Positions 35,846-47,530 of a DNA stretch of 64,000 nt are shown here, piece by piece. The notes below the pieces were generated by a model that searched no databases, had not been told where the DNA came from, and worked only from the letters and a program-made list of their open reading frames with translations. The stretch is from NCBI GenBank assembly GCA_026214975.1, contig JAOBSW010000556.1, positions 1-64,000 on the forward strand, in the 5' to 3' direction. The stretch's first letter is position 1; each line of letters starts with the position of its first letter. This DNA is from Gentiana macrophylla (lineage: Eukaryota; Streptophyta; Magnoliopsida; Gentianales; Gentianaceae). A program made the position numbers and the translations under genes.

Positions 35846-36116
35846 CTACCTCCGTCCTAAAATGTAAGTCCGGATTAGCTTTTTAGTTTGGCCCAAAATG
35901 TGTAAGTCATTTGAAAACCAATAAAAGATTTATTACATTTTTCTCCTTCTACCCCTCATTTATTATATACTCAACCACTTTTTACTACTTGTATTATTAC
36001 CAATGAAAGGCCATTTAGTCTTTTTAATCAATATTAATGACAAATAACAAATTTAACTAACTTTCTTAATATGTGTAAAAAAGCCCAAATAAACTTATAT
36101 TTTGAGGCGGATGTAG
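35846..36116. mobile_element. Stowaway-like (Tc1/mariner) MITE
   Basis: 271 bp with terminal inverted repeats CTACCTCCGTCC and, at the other end, GGCGGATGTAG, flanked by TA on both sides (35844-35845 and 36117-36118). CTCCGTCC ends and a TA target are the Stowaway signature. It contains no ORF. Confidence 0.75.
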
Positions 36117-37482
36117 TATTTAAATAAACAAAATGGAAAGCACAAAGATAATATTCGAAAAGAAGTCCAACAATGACCAACCATCCATTCAGCTTCTCAT
36201 GCTTAGATATTTCAAAGTGTAGAAGATCACTAAGTGAAACTTGCAATTATTGCTACTGCGGGAAAGAAAACAAATACACAAAAAAAAAACATCCTAAAGG
36301 AACCAGATAGTGATGCTGATCAAGTGATTCCATTTTCGAGTTAAATGAATTGTGGCACGAAAAATAGACATCCAAAGCTGACGATTAACACAAATCAACA
36401 TCTTTTCCTCCCTGCAATAGTTACAAATGAATCAACCAACGTAACATAGCAAACAATATATAATCGATCAATTGAACAAAATCAAACATGTAGTAATCGC
36501 ATTGTCACATCGTCCAGCCCTATTGAATGCATAACTTCCATATCAAACAACCGAGAAAAAATGCAAAATAAAATTTATGCAATCTGAGATAAACCAAGTG
36601 ATGGTGTCATGTATAGAAAATCAATCTACATAAAGAATATAGTAATCCATTTTGAGGATGCACATGACTTTTGGATTATAGAGTAATACGTAGGAAAATG
36701 TACCTTCTCATCTTCTTCCACGCCATCTAAAACACAAACATTAAGTGCCGTATGTAGAGAGATTGATAAGATAGAGATGATGCAGGGCACTATACGATGA
36801 GTCTTTGTTTGAGATTCAAATGGGTTACATTTTAAACAGGTTAATTTGAGCACTGACCAAAAAACATTAGTACTGGTGCATTCCAGAGCATAGAAAGGAA
36901 CTTCAGGACCAAGGTAAGATCACAAAAGGCCGCCAATATAAGATCACAAAAACCCACCTACACAACAATATATCCATATCAACTTCACATAGCAGACATA
37001 GCAGAAAGAGCAATTTTCAAATAGGCATGGCACAAAAACCAAAATCCAAAATCCCTGAAGAATTTGATAACAATTAAAAATAAACATGTTTACGCAAAAG
37101 AGCGGGAACGAAATGGTAAAAAGCAGAAATTTACCGATGGCAAAAGCAGAAAACCGTCCATTGTCCACCAAATATCACTTTTGGGCATCAGAGGCCGGCC
37201 CTATTTTTCAAAATTTTCAAGAAAATGTTCGAATATATATATGAAACTGCAAATCAAAAAAAAACATGAACACTAAAAGGATGAGTTGGTTCTGAATGAA
37301 AACTAATAGGAGTGCTTTGAAAAAGATGAAGATCATGAAAATATTATTGCATGAATCACGAAAAGAACATACCTTTCACGTTGTTTGCCGGTCAATTCAC
37401 ATAAACACGGAAAGAGCAAAAATCATCACCACTCTGGGAAGCACCCCCAAATACGCAAAATATGAAAAAGCAAATCAATCAC

Positions 37483-37808
37483 CTGTTTGTCGTTGATTAC
37501 GTGAACCTTGGCAATCATAGTATCTACAACAGAGGGATCCGCATAAGTAATAAAACAAAAGCCCCTTGGACGTCCAGTCTCCCTATCTCTCATAATCACC
37601 GAGTCCGTTATCTCCCCATACTTCCCAAAATACTTCACAAATTTCCATTTAAGGGCAAAACAAAAAAAAAGTCAAGAAAAGACCCAATCTTTACAGTTTT
37701 GAGCCAATGAATGAAAATAAAAACCAATTCAAAGTTACAAAAAAAAACACGAAATAATGAAATCTAACCTGAAGTAGTATCCTTTGCTAAACCTCCGATG
37801 AAAATTTC
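37483..37808 (-). pseudogene. Helitron-captured RRM protein fragment (two exons)
   Basis: Two minus-strand exon remnants of an hnRNP-like RNA-binding protein. Exon a (37808-37769) encodes IFIGGLAKDT, the RNP2 strand of an RRM, and ends in a proper AG/GT donor. Exon b (about 37641-37483) encodes FGKYGEITDSVIMRD, then RGFCFITYADPS, the RNP1 region with one cysteine where aromatic or glycine residues are usual, and HVINDKQV. It ends at a CAG/GTGATT donor. No AG acceptor is visible directly before exon b, so splicing is probably broken. The exons cover roughly two thirds of one RRM. The family (plant hnRNP with RRM) is recognised from motifs, and the exact gene is not assigned. Confidence 0.7.
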
Positions 37809-38508
37809 CTGCATCATAAGTTTCAATTAATGAATTGTTTATGCTCCAAAACATGTACAATTATTCAAATAAACAATACAGAGAAAGGATATAGGACAAT
37901 TACTTTGAAATTTCTGACGTATCACTCTTAGATATTCTCCACAATTGATTGAAGCGCTTGAATGGAAATCGTCGACCTTACTATAGTATGAAAAGGATCT
38001 TCCAAAAAGAATCGCTAAAATTACAGACGATGCACGAATTATTAATTTTAATACTCATAAAAACACATAACTTTACCAATTAAAAAGAAACTGAAGACCA
38101 TACCCGGAGAATAGGGTGCATTAGAAACCAACCTCCAGAAATTTTAGGCTTAGGGAGGAAGTTTGATGAGATAAAGGAGATAGAGATTTACTGCTCGAGC
38201 ATTTTGCGGAAGTTGGTTGCGACCAAACGCGTTTTTTTCCCAAAACATGGGTTCCTGCGTACAAACGATTTGCTGAAAATGACACACCCTTCGCTCAATC
38301 AGATTGCTCAAGTCCATCTGTCTTCCAAGATAGACAGAGACGAAGTATCTACAGCATAATTGCAGCTACTCAGCTCCAAAATCTACTGTGGACAGGATAT
38401 CCAAAGCTAACGCATACTTAGGTTATTGCATTTCGACAATTTCACAGTTCCTTGGCAAGCATAGTAAATAAACTCATACTATCAAAGCTCAAGAAAATGA
38501 ATAAAATG

Positions 38509-38883
38509 TCAACACAAAATACCGACAGGTATTACCGCAATACCAATGGCCACAAGGAGCTCTAACAGGAACAGAAAAGTCACAGAAACAGATAGGACAG
38601 CGCTCTTTTCCTCTGCAGCATTCTCCTTCTTCATCGAAGTGGATAATAGTTCCTCCCTTGAATTAGCATCATCCACCGACGTCACCGTCTTAGCTCCAAC
38701 AGATGACTCCGTCTCCTCGTTCCTCTCTATTTCATCACGACATACTCTTCCCTGACTCGAACACGACCACGAAGAAGACGCCGCCGTCACGTATTCCTCC
38801 GCCTCTTCAATTGCGCCACCGCCGCTGCCGAAGATCTTATGCTTGGTTTCAGGAATAGGGATTTCAAAGGATTGGGATGCGAG
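38509..38883 (-). pseudogene. Unidentified fragment with C-terminal membrane segment
   Basis: Minus-strand open frame running from at least 38883 to a stop near 38509. It is acidic and serine-rich (EEAEEYVTAASSSWS, EETESSVGAKT) and ends in a hydrophobic stretch of about 28 residues (VTFLFLLELLVAIGIAVIPV). Base composition is higher in GC than the surrounding Helitron, as expected of captured coding sequence. I do not recognise the source gene. Confidence 0.35.
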
Positions 38884-41800
38884 TATGGAGTGCCGGCAAT
38901 TAATTGTGTCCAGTGGGAAGAAATAGGATGGGAGTTACGGGGAGTGGGATGAGAAAGTTAGTGGGAGTGGGTTTGGGGAAGTGAGGGTACGGAGGTGGAG
39001 GTTTCCAATCGTGGGGGAGTTTTCAGACGGTTCTGAAAGAGAGTGAAGAGAGTGGGGTGAGATTGAGGAGTGAGGGAGTTACGAAGGAGGAGGAGGTGGG
39101 GAAGTCATGCGGCTGTAAGTGAGGGAGTCATGCGGCGGTTTTTAAGTATTTTTTTTGTTTTTTTTTACCGGGTTTGGGTCGGGTAATTGAAGGAAAACGG
39201 GTTAAATCCCTTCCTCTATATATATATATATACTAGTGGCATTAACGTGCAAGCAGTGAACGCCTATCGATATTAATGGTGTATTTTGGCTACAACACAT
39301 TCATCTTTTACAACAAACAAGTTGTTAATAGTTAACATACATTAATACAACATTGCCATAGGGTTGGTCCTCATTACAAAGAGCTGATAAAAGACCATGG
39401 ACGACCATCGAAGTATTATATTTGAAGGATTAGAAGCTGTGGAGCATGCAGTTGATAAATTTCCAATAATACTGTTGCTACTTGCACATCACAACACAAC
39501 AATTGGATTCTTGCACCATATATCTATCAACTCCATGGAAGTAACTTCTTGTCAATAAACAACTGTAGGGGAGAGGGAAAAAGAAGCAACAAACACATCT
39601 TTCGTAAACCTCTCAAAACCACAAAAACAACCCAGTTTACATGCAGCACAACATTGTATCGTAACGATAAACTTTAACGCAAACAATAATATTGTATATC
39701 TTAGAATAAAAACATAAACAAGCATACGAATAACATAACCAGACATTAATATTAGAAACACAAATGAGTGCATTAGAAAAGACAGTCCTTTGCCCAAATA
39801 TCATTCAGTTCGCTTTTTGTGAATCTTGATCCATTACTTAAGAAAACATCAAGAATTCAGTTCGCTTTAGTAAAACTTTGAAGCAAAACACTTTAACCAT
39901 GTTGTGCGGCTGTGCAGAGTAAATACCAGCAAAATTGAAAAGTTATCTCCATCATACCAAAAGCATTCGGAAATAGGAAAAAGGTACCAAACTAAGCTTG
40001 GTTAAAAAGTGCATAATGCAACAAATCAACTTTTGTTGAGGCTTTTTTTTTTCAAACCTTGAAAAGTCCAAAAAGATAAGGCTCATATACGAAATGATCT
40101 AAGTAATATAAGGAGAAGAAAACCATATTATGGCTGCAAAAGAGTTCTTCATGAGAAAGGGAAGCTCACAAGGCATCTGGGTGATGCATCGCCATAATAC
40201 AGGTGGATATTCTCCACGGCGTGTGTCGCCATAATACGGTCGGATATTCCCCACGGCATGAATCCTTAGCTCATAAAAGAATAGAATATCATCATAGCCT
40301 CTTTGGATAACCAATTACCCACCCTTCTATCATCTTCACAGCCATAAGCCGCAAAATGAAGAATAATTACAAGTGATGTTCTGCAAAAAGAAAACACATC
40401 AATGCAAATTTGTACGGCGTTCATGTAACTAAATCCTGCTACACAAAATAATCTGGAAGATGCAAGTTATGAAAGCTTATTGTATCAAATGCACAATATA
40501 TGAGCAACTTAATTTTAAAAAAATGCCAAGGTAATTTACGCTGATGTCTGATGATGCAAATCCTCTGCGGTTTGAGCTAAATTACGCAACATACATAGTA
40601 CCACAAATTGTCCTGCATATGACCCTCACACATTAATTTCAAATATAAAAGGCTAACAGTGAGGATCAATTCCAAGAAGCAAAATATTAAGTAAATGCCG
40701 AAAGCTATCTTACGTCAAAGACAGACACACATACAAAGCCATCTTCACTTTCGTTGTCGCACCTTCCATGTTAAAAGGCAAGAATGAACATTCAATTCAT
40801 ATCACACATTAAAAAGATGCAAGGAAGGCTGCAACCCAACCCAACCCAACCCTCCTCCCCTAAAACAAATCATGTTTTATCGTTGTCAATAAATCGGTGA
40901 TCGTGTTACTACACCTTAGACCATCCAATCCAATGGACGTTACAAGGAACATATGCAGAAATTATCGACCAACATCGAAGGTTATCAGCCTGCGTGGTCT
41001 GAATATGTTATAATGTTTGTAAACAGTAAGAGGTCAATAACTTTTAAGGCCAGGGAATAAGGGAAATGAAAATCAAAGTTTGAACATCTAAAACTGGGAC
41101 ATTGATTCTGTCACCCTTTTTACCTCCGGTATCTATAGTCTTAGTATGGGAAGAAAAAAGAATCAAGGGAATCAAAGCCACAATCGTCAGGGTTCAGATT
41201 TTGAAGGTACTGAATCTCCTACTAAGATACTGTTTTGGACCTGCCAACCATTCCAATCCTCTATTTACCGACCAACAAGAGCGCGTACTATCAGAGCTCC
41301 ATCCACATTATGGAAATGATAGTTCTGGTGCTAAAGTTGAAATATCAGAATTTTTCATGAAAGGTGTGTGGTTTATTGGATACAAAATTATGCATTTTCT
41401 CGGATCTAAGACATATGAGCTTATAGCTGGGTAGTTCCTTCGGCTTCATAGCTGAAAATAGGCCTTTCGGACCTTCATATATTTCATATTCATCACTTGG
41501 ACTCGATCCATTCCGCCAAGATAACACACAACTATTTATAACCAATGCCAAAATCTACACCATGTGGGAAAAGAAAACCATCCAAGAGCAGTACCCCATT
41601 AAAGGACCACCAAGTCGGAACATATCCTGGACTACAAAATAATCAGTTTGTCACAAAAACCACGACCTCCACAAGCTATGCCACCCACCAACTTTTCATA
41701 TCATCATGTTCATCCTCCTGGAAAAAAGGATGAAGGACTGAGTATAAGCAAAACTCATTAATAAATTCAAATTAAAATTCATCCAGGCTATATATGTTCC

Positions 41801-41940
41801 ACATGCCTGTGCCATCATCATTATAAAGCTACAAAATTCATCAAAAAATTTGATCATGAAACCAAAATAAACAAATAAATTTCATTAATACCGCCATGTC
41901 ATGTCAGGAATATAGACGGTCTTATAGCCCCAAAAAAAAC

Positions 41941-42345
41941 AATTGGCTGTAAACACCTTCTCCTCTTTCTGGAATATTTCCTTGAAGTCTAGCAAAATTA
42001 TACAGAAATACAACATAATCAGTGTTCAATAAATAAAAAACTCATCCAAAACAACAAACTACATAGACCAAGAATAAATACATGAACAGGAAGAATCCGC
42101 TACCCGGAACCTTAGGTTTGTTTGGAGGCTCAGCCGTCTTTCCTTTCTTTGCGGTTTTCTTGACCACAATTCGTTTACTTGCATTCTTCTCCTCTTTCCT
42201 CACAGAAAGCCTACCATTCCCATATTAGAAAAGGACAAAACGAATCGATTTATTACGAGAACAAATCTAATAATATGAACACAAAATTGAAATCACATCT
42301 ACGACTTAAACTCACTCACTTATTATCAGCTTCTCTGCCTTTCAT
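41941..42345 (-). pseudogene. Helitron-captured HMGB protein fragment (three exons)
   Basis: Minus-strand remnants with the layout of a plant HMGB gene. Exon 1 (42345-42320) is a short start MKGREAD ending at GTGAGT. Exon 2 (about 42210-42081) begins LSVRKEEK, continues with a lysine-rich stretch and NKPKVPGSGFFLFM, matching the start of an HMG box (normally NKPKRP.SAFF.FM). Exon 3 (about 41991-41941) follows a TTTTGCTAG acceptor and reads DFKEIFQKEEKVF, a diverged second part of helix I-II. Key basic and serine positions are altered and the rest of the box is missing. HMGB proteins bind DNA architecturally in the nucleus. This copy would not. Confidence 0.7.
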
Positions 42346-42620
42346 GATTGCACCTGCAAGAAACCGGTGAGAATCGATGGGGATATGGATAAACTAAAAG
42401 AAAGAAACAAAGAGAAAAAAGAAAGGGTACCTTGTAAGGGTACTACGGTTAGCAGTACGTGTGAGAGATGATGTAAGGTAGTAAACATTTGCAATTATAT
42501 TAGTTATCTGCTGTGTAATATACATCATCCAATCGCATACATATGGCAGGCGATTATGCACTTAATACCCTTAATACAACTATTTAGGATGAATGAACAG
42601 TTGAACATAAAGGCATGTAC

Positions 42621-43125
42621 CTGAAAATTATGAGCAGCCTTGGCGTTATTGGGGTTTTGGTCCGGGTGAACTACCCTTACCTGGAGAAAGAAGCACACAG
42701 AAACTATCTCAAATCATTAAGCAGTTCTCAAAGTAGTTTCTTTAGCTGGATTATAAAAACAACGGACCGGAACTTGGAGAAGAAACCAAGGATTTATGAA
42801 AATTTTAACCAAATGGCTAAATTATACAATATGCATAGCTCCTTATAGATACATAGATAAGCAGAAATCTTAATATATAACCTAGAAAAGCACAACTATC
42901 AATTTTGAAAAGACTTAATAGTATTGATCTTTTAGCTAAAAGGGCCTAAACAATACGCAATGATTCAATATTTTTCTAAAGAGAATAATCTTTAATGGCT
43001 TTTGATACATAAAACACTCAAGAAGTCAGAGATTTCACCTAGATGTAGTAAGCCTTCTTTATATCTGCAGCAGATGCATTTACTGCCTCTCCTAGCATAT
43101 CGTAGTACTCTGTATCCTTCACCAT
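42621..43125 (-). pseudogene. Helitron-captured DnaJ (J-domain) fragment, two exons
   Basis: Exon 1 (43125-43039, minus strand) begins MVKDTEYYDMLG and continues ADIKKAYY, helices I and II of a J domain, and ends AG/GTGAAA with an in-frame stop just before the donor. Exon 2 (42680-42621) has an intron border on each side and reads VVHPDQNPNNAKAAHNFQ, with the HPD tripeptide essential for Hsp70 stimulation and helix III start. Both exon borders match a plant DnaJ gene of the class whose J domain begins MVKETEYYD. The ATG is the native start. With about 50 residues and a stop it cannot act as a co-chaperone. Confidence 0.75.
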
Positions 43126-44252
43126 GGCTCACACTAAAAGCTATCTTCTTTACTGCACACTGCTGAAGCTATTGGACCCAAAAATTGCTCAACTGAGGCA
43201 AGAGAAGAGACTCAATAGAGCCCAGTTGCACAATAAAACCAGCATACACAGAACAACCTTTTATAAAATCTGTACAAATATCCTATAGAAATGGAGATGG
43301 ATGGCAGCATGGGTATTTCACATGCAGCAGCTAAAAAAAATACTTTGAATCCTCATTTTTGCACACACAGTAGGCACAAGCCGCACTACAGACACACATA
43401 TACAGCAGAGATCCAAATTCCCTATAGAATATAATACTTTAGCCAAAAACATGTGGTTTTAAATTAATAATTCCAAAAAAAGACAACATTCTTGCAATTA
43501 ACCAACCAAAATTGTAGACACAAATAAAAACAAAAGGAATATGGATTGTAAAGCCTTAACTTACAGATGCAAATGTGCAAAACGGCAAGACTGAATTGAA
43601 TGAAGAACCAAATGATCGGTTTAGAATATCCCAAATGAATTTGGGAAAAAAAAAGATTTACGAGCGAGCACTTCTCCTCTCTTCATTACATCTTAGCATT
43701 CCGTGACCATATTTAGCATTCTGTGACGTCAACAAAAAAAAATCATAATGACGGGATTGTTAATTGGCAGTGCGGACATGTTAATCACACGGTGCACTCT
43801 AAGAAAAGAAAAGAAAAAATTATAGAACATTAGTTAATCTACAATGATGATACAAACCACCAAGATATTACATTCAGCTCTTGCACGTGAGTTGAGCTCT
43901 TGAAATCTCTCACAACAAACAAAGTAAGGATTTTAGCTCAGCTCTAATTTATTAGTCTTTTGAGAGTCATAAAGCTTGACAAATTATACATGGGACTTAA
44001 CGATCATAAAAAAGAGAGAATTAAATAGAGAAATAGCTGTTTGTGGAGTCCTTAATAGTAAACAATGGCTTTCGCTTTACAATTGGTTCTTTAAAGTTGA
44101 AATCATTTGCACTCAGTACTCCTTAAGAAATTCAGTAGTAATTCATTGCAATCAAATAAAAAATAAAAACTTGAGCTGCAACAAGTCATAATCAAGCCTT
44201 CGGTAAAGACAGAAATTTAAAAAATTAATCTTAAATCCTTAATTATATGTAA

Positions 44253-44513
44253 TTATTGTAGATGCATACCATTTGAACCACCAAGTTGTTGAAGCTCAGG
44301 AGACCAACTCCGGCTTGTCTTTTTTGGAGATTGACTTTCTTTTTCTCCCTTCGTGCTTTTACCACCATTACTACTACCAGTTTCCGCCGTTGAACTACCA
44401 GCAGCCGCCGCCGGAACTGGCAAACTGTTTCCAGTCACATTTGGTTGTAAAGGAGCATTATTTGTTCCCACAATTTGCTCTCGCTTCCGGATGAAATGCT
44501 CCACCAATTCCAT
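44253..44513 (-). pseudogene. Helitron-captured fragment, possibly GARP/Myb-like factor
   Basis: An 86-codon minus-strand frame starting MELVEHFIRKREQIVG, with alanine-, serine- and lysine-rich middle (TGSSNGGKSTKGEKESQ). It ends KTSRSWSPEL directly joined to QQLGGSNG. SWSPEL and QQLGG are the two flanks of the first helix of plant GARP (Myb-like) DNA-binding domains, where about seven residues normally separate them. The join suggests an internal deletion. The identification is tentative. It lies at the 5' side of the Helitron, co-oriented with the other fragments. Confidence 0.4.
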
Positions 44514-45370
44514 TTCAATTCACCTCCATAACCGACACCTTTTTGGCGAAAAATCCTATACCAAATTATCTTTAAAGATTAAATCTTTATCCTAATAATC
44601 GAAATCCCAGATTATAATCGAAATCACACCAAGAACATTCACAGATTGTAAACCTAGCATCACACAGACACTTAAAACAGAGGACACCTGACTGATACGA
44701 TGGTAAAAACCATTTATGTTTGAAAATAATGATCTTAAAACATAGAAGGTGAACAGAGCTAAAACGGTAAATGCATCTCAGTAATAAGACAGCCATAGGA
44801 AAAAAAATGCACATAATACATCACAGATCAAGAAACCCTTAAAAAATCCAAAATAAATATCACCGATTTCATGCGAATCTGAGAAGAATAGATGAAGGGA
44901 ACACACCTTTAGCACAACAATTTCTGGTTATGGATTCTACTGAAGCAGCTCCCATAATCCTATATAAGACATGCAAAAGCAAAGAATACATTAATTAGAT
45001 TTCGTGTTCCAATTTGCAAAAAAAAAATCCATAAGAAAACCTGTAAACCAAATAATCGATATTACCTGCAGTTGAATTGATGCGTGGAATGGCAAATGAT
45101 TCAGCCTCTTGCCTTATAGGGAAAAAAAAAAGAAATGGCTGAGTGGTTAAGCTGTTCAAGAGAGTTAGTAACGGAATGATTTCATTCCTGTCATATCTGT
45201 ACGGACTACAAGGAAGGAAGATGAATTTTGTGGCTCCAAAACGCTTGCCCGACATGGAAGAGAAGACATGAAATCGGCTGGAGATGAGGGGAGGGGGTGC
45301 TGGGGACTTTTCTCGTTTTGGAAGAGGAGGAGGTTAGGTGTGTTAGGTTTGACAAATAATGCATATATGG

Positions 45371-45396
45371 AAAAAAAAAAAAAAAAAAAAAAAAAA
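45371..45396. repeat. Poly-A run, 26 bases
   Basis: Uninterrupted A-run just inside the Helitron 5' end on the plus strand. Confidence 0.9.
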
Positions 45397-45465
45397 CCGG
45401 GCCAATAATAGGAGGGTGACACGTGTCACCAATATCAAAACCCTTCATTTTTATATTATATAGTA

Positions 45466-45468
<3 letters not shown>

Positions 45469-45503
<35 letters not shown>
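45469..45503. repeat. TA microsatellite at the Helitron 5' flank
   Basis: About seventeen TA units. Matching TA tracts flank the two 3' termini at 33382-33402 and 39218-39232. Confidence 0.9.
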
Positions 45504-45510
<7 letters not shown>

Positions 45511-45710
45511 CATATTAATGTCAAACTCATTCTTTAAGATACGTTTTTTTGGATCTCGTATCTCGTAATCGAATCGTGTATCCCATAAAAAGATCCAACT
45601 TTTGAAAATTACTGATTTTGCAGAATCATCGTGTCAACGGAGTATCAGTGGATCGAGTATCGGTATCCGATCACGATCGGATCACGGGATCTGCTGCGGG
45701 ACGGAATATC

Positions 45711-45826
45711 CGTGCATCATAGATTATAGCTTGTGACGGATATAATGATGTATCGGACACGGGATACGCTTGCGGACGCGAGATATCGTGCATCATAGAT
45801 TATAGCTTGTGACGGATATAATGATG
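45711..45826. repeat. Exact 40-bp direct repeat, 76-bp period
   Basis: The 40-base segment at 45711-45750 (beginning CGTGCATCATAGATTATAG) recurs exactly at 45787-45826. The surrounding 45640-45780 is rich in GATCGGATC-type near-palindromes. No gene is seen in 45830-46740. Confidence 0.9.
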
Positions 45827-46739
45827 AGAATTTCCATATTCCAATTCCGGAATCTATAATATCATCATCATCCGGTCAAGATCTGAAAAAAGCATTTGAA
45901 TACCAAGGGAAACTCAGGTTTTGATTCACATGCCATACAATATATAGGTCAAGTCCCATGCAATTATAATTCTTGAAGATAATCAGTGGATCGACGTGGA
46001 AAAAGATAAACGAAGTTGACATGAGTTTTCTCGGTCCGTACAATGGTGTTGTTGTTCATCCGGTTGGCTTTTTCAATGCAGATATTAATTCTTGTGTTGA
46101 GGAGTTATTGTAAATCACCTTCATTCCTTCGCCGCCCGCTTTAACAATTACAACGAAGATATATATTCATGCCTCGAAAGATCGATGATGATGATTATGC
46201 ATGGATCATTAATTGTTCTTGTGCAATATTCAAGATTTTACCTTCTCAAGGAATTAAACTTCAATATTGGTCGTTACGAATGTTTCCCCTTCCCATCTGA
46301 CCAGGAAGTGGTTGATCTCGGATTTTGCGTTTTGACAATATATTAGTTTTTATGACTTTTAATTTCTTCTTATCACAATATTAATATAGAAAAAAGCTCA
46401 TTCTTATTTCTTCAGATGAAAATATGGGGGGATTTGGTTTCGGAGCATTTTACATGACTCAAAATTATTTAATCATGAAATCTTACGCCCGTATTGGCTC
46501 AGAAATACATGCGAAAGATAAATGAATGAAAGACTCGACCCTTATTAGTTTCAGTTATTCCATCATATCATGAGCATCGTGATTAAGGACACATCTATAT
46601 ACATGGTTGAAATAAACCCGATTTTGTTCATCGCATTCAACACGTATTGCAAATGTATATTATATCAATCGTTGTACGCATAGTAAATTTCTAAAGAGTC
46701 AAAAGGCTAACAAAAGAAATCTCCCGATTTCCTTTTATC

Positions 46740-47530
46740 TTTTTCCACGTTCACTTACATGTCGTGTCTTGATGATAATCTTCAAGAATCCACAATTGCA
46801 TGAAAGACCATTCGAATGCCGTACAAATCAAGCCAAGTTTGCCTTGGTGAGATGATGACACAACATTAATTACAGATTCCGGAATGTCTTAAAAATTCGT
46901 AAATCTCAACACAAAGCGGAAATAATGAAAAACAATTAACGTACGTAACACAAACAAGCGAAGAGTGAAGCATACAAAAACCGAAATAACTCAAGGAGAG
47001 CATGTAGAAACAATCCAAAGGAAATCCCCGGCCCCAATCTCCTTTACGTCTAAATATATCAGATAGGACTTTGGGGGATATTATGATCACATTAGAAGAA
47101 AAATAGTCATAAAAACTATAAACGAAATTTGAGATCAACCACTTCCCGGTCAGATCGGAAAGGGAAACATGGCAATTAATTAACCATAGCTGTTGAGTTT
47201 TAATGTAATTCCTAGTAGCTAGGTGCAATCTTCAATGTTGCAGAAGATAATTGATTCATCATCATCATCATCATCTTTGGAGACATGAATATCTTCATTA
47301 AGGTTTAGGGAATTGTTTCAACACAAGAATATATATCCGCTTTGTAAAATTCCTTTACCTTTTTCCACGTCCACTTAGTACAGACAGGTCATCTTTTGAT
47401 CATGATGATTATCTTCAAGAATCCACAATCGCATGGAACTTGACCTATTAATTATTACATGTCAACCAAATCAAGCTGAGTTTCCCTTGGTATTCAAATG
47501 CTTTTTCGAGATCAAGACAGGATGATTAAT
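46740..47530. repeat. Local dispersed repeat, copies 3-5
   Basis: 46765-46850 matches the second half of 20130-20345. 46950-47125 matches 18100-18300 (GTGAAGCATACAAA, AACTCAAGGA, GTCATAAAAACTAT). 47345-47510 again carries TTCAAGAATCCACAATCGCAT and AAATCAAGC. The order differs from the 18-20 kb copies, so the region has been shuffled or duplicated more than once. Confidence 0.45.

Larger units (their letters stand above)
33403..39232 (-). mobile_element. Helitron segment 1, 3' terminus at 33403
   Basis: The minus-strand 3' end is CTAG (33403-33406) preceded by a perfect hairpin, CCCGTGCAT-A-ATGCACGGG (33414-33432), seven bases away. This is the hallmark of Helitron 3' ends. The host base after it is T, as required by A/T target insertion. 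No Rep/helicase is visible, so it is non-autonomous. It carries RRM exons and an unidentified fragment (38509-38883). Its own 5' terminus is not clear. It either ended near 39220 or the segment is the far part of a single Helitron whose 5' end is at 45468. Confidence 0.6.
39233..45468 (-). mobile_element. Helitron 2: 5' end 45468, 3' end 39233, gene-capturing
   Basis: The minus-strand 5' end reads TCCTACTATATAATAT, close to the TC-plus-CTACTA start of many plant Helitrons. The 3' end is CTAG (39233-39236) after an imperfect hairpin (CGTGCA and TGAACG at 39246-39262). Insertion is between A (39232) and T (45469), as Helitrons require, and both flanks are TA repeats. The 6.2-kb element has no Rep/helicase but carries exon fragments of at least two, perhaps three, plant genes on its own strand (HMGB, DnaJ, GARP-like). 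The weak 3' hairpin leaves open that it and segment 1 form one 12-kb Helitron. Confidence 0.6.

Noticed and set aside
45206..45448. 80- to 85-codon minus-strand ORFs with a poly-Phe segment
   Set aside because: The frame is carried through a 26-base A-run. No conserved motif is present.
33403..45468. Autonomous Helitron Rep/helicase gene
   Set aside because: No frame of useful length and no Rep or helicase motifs are seen on either strand.
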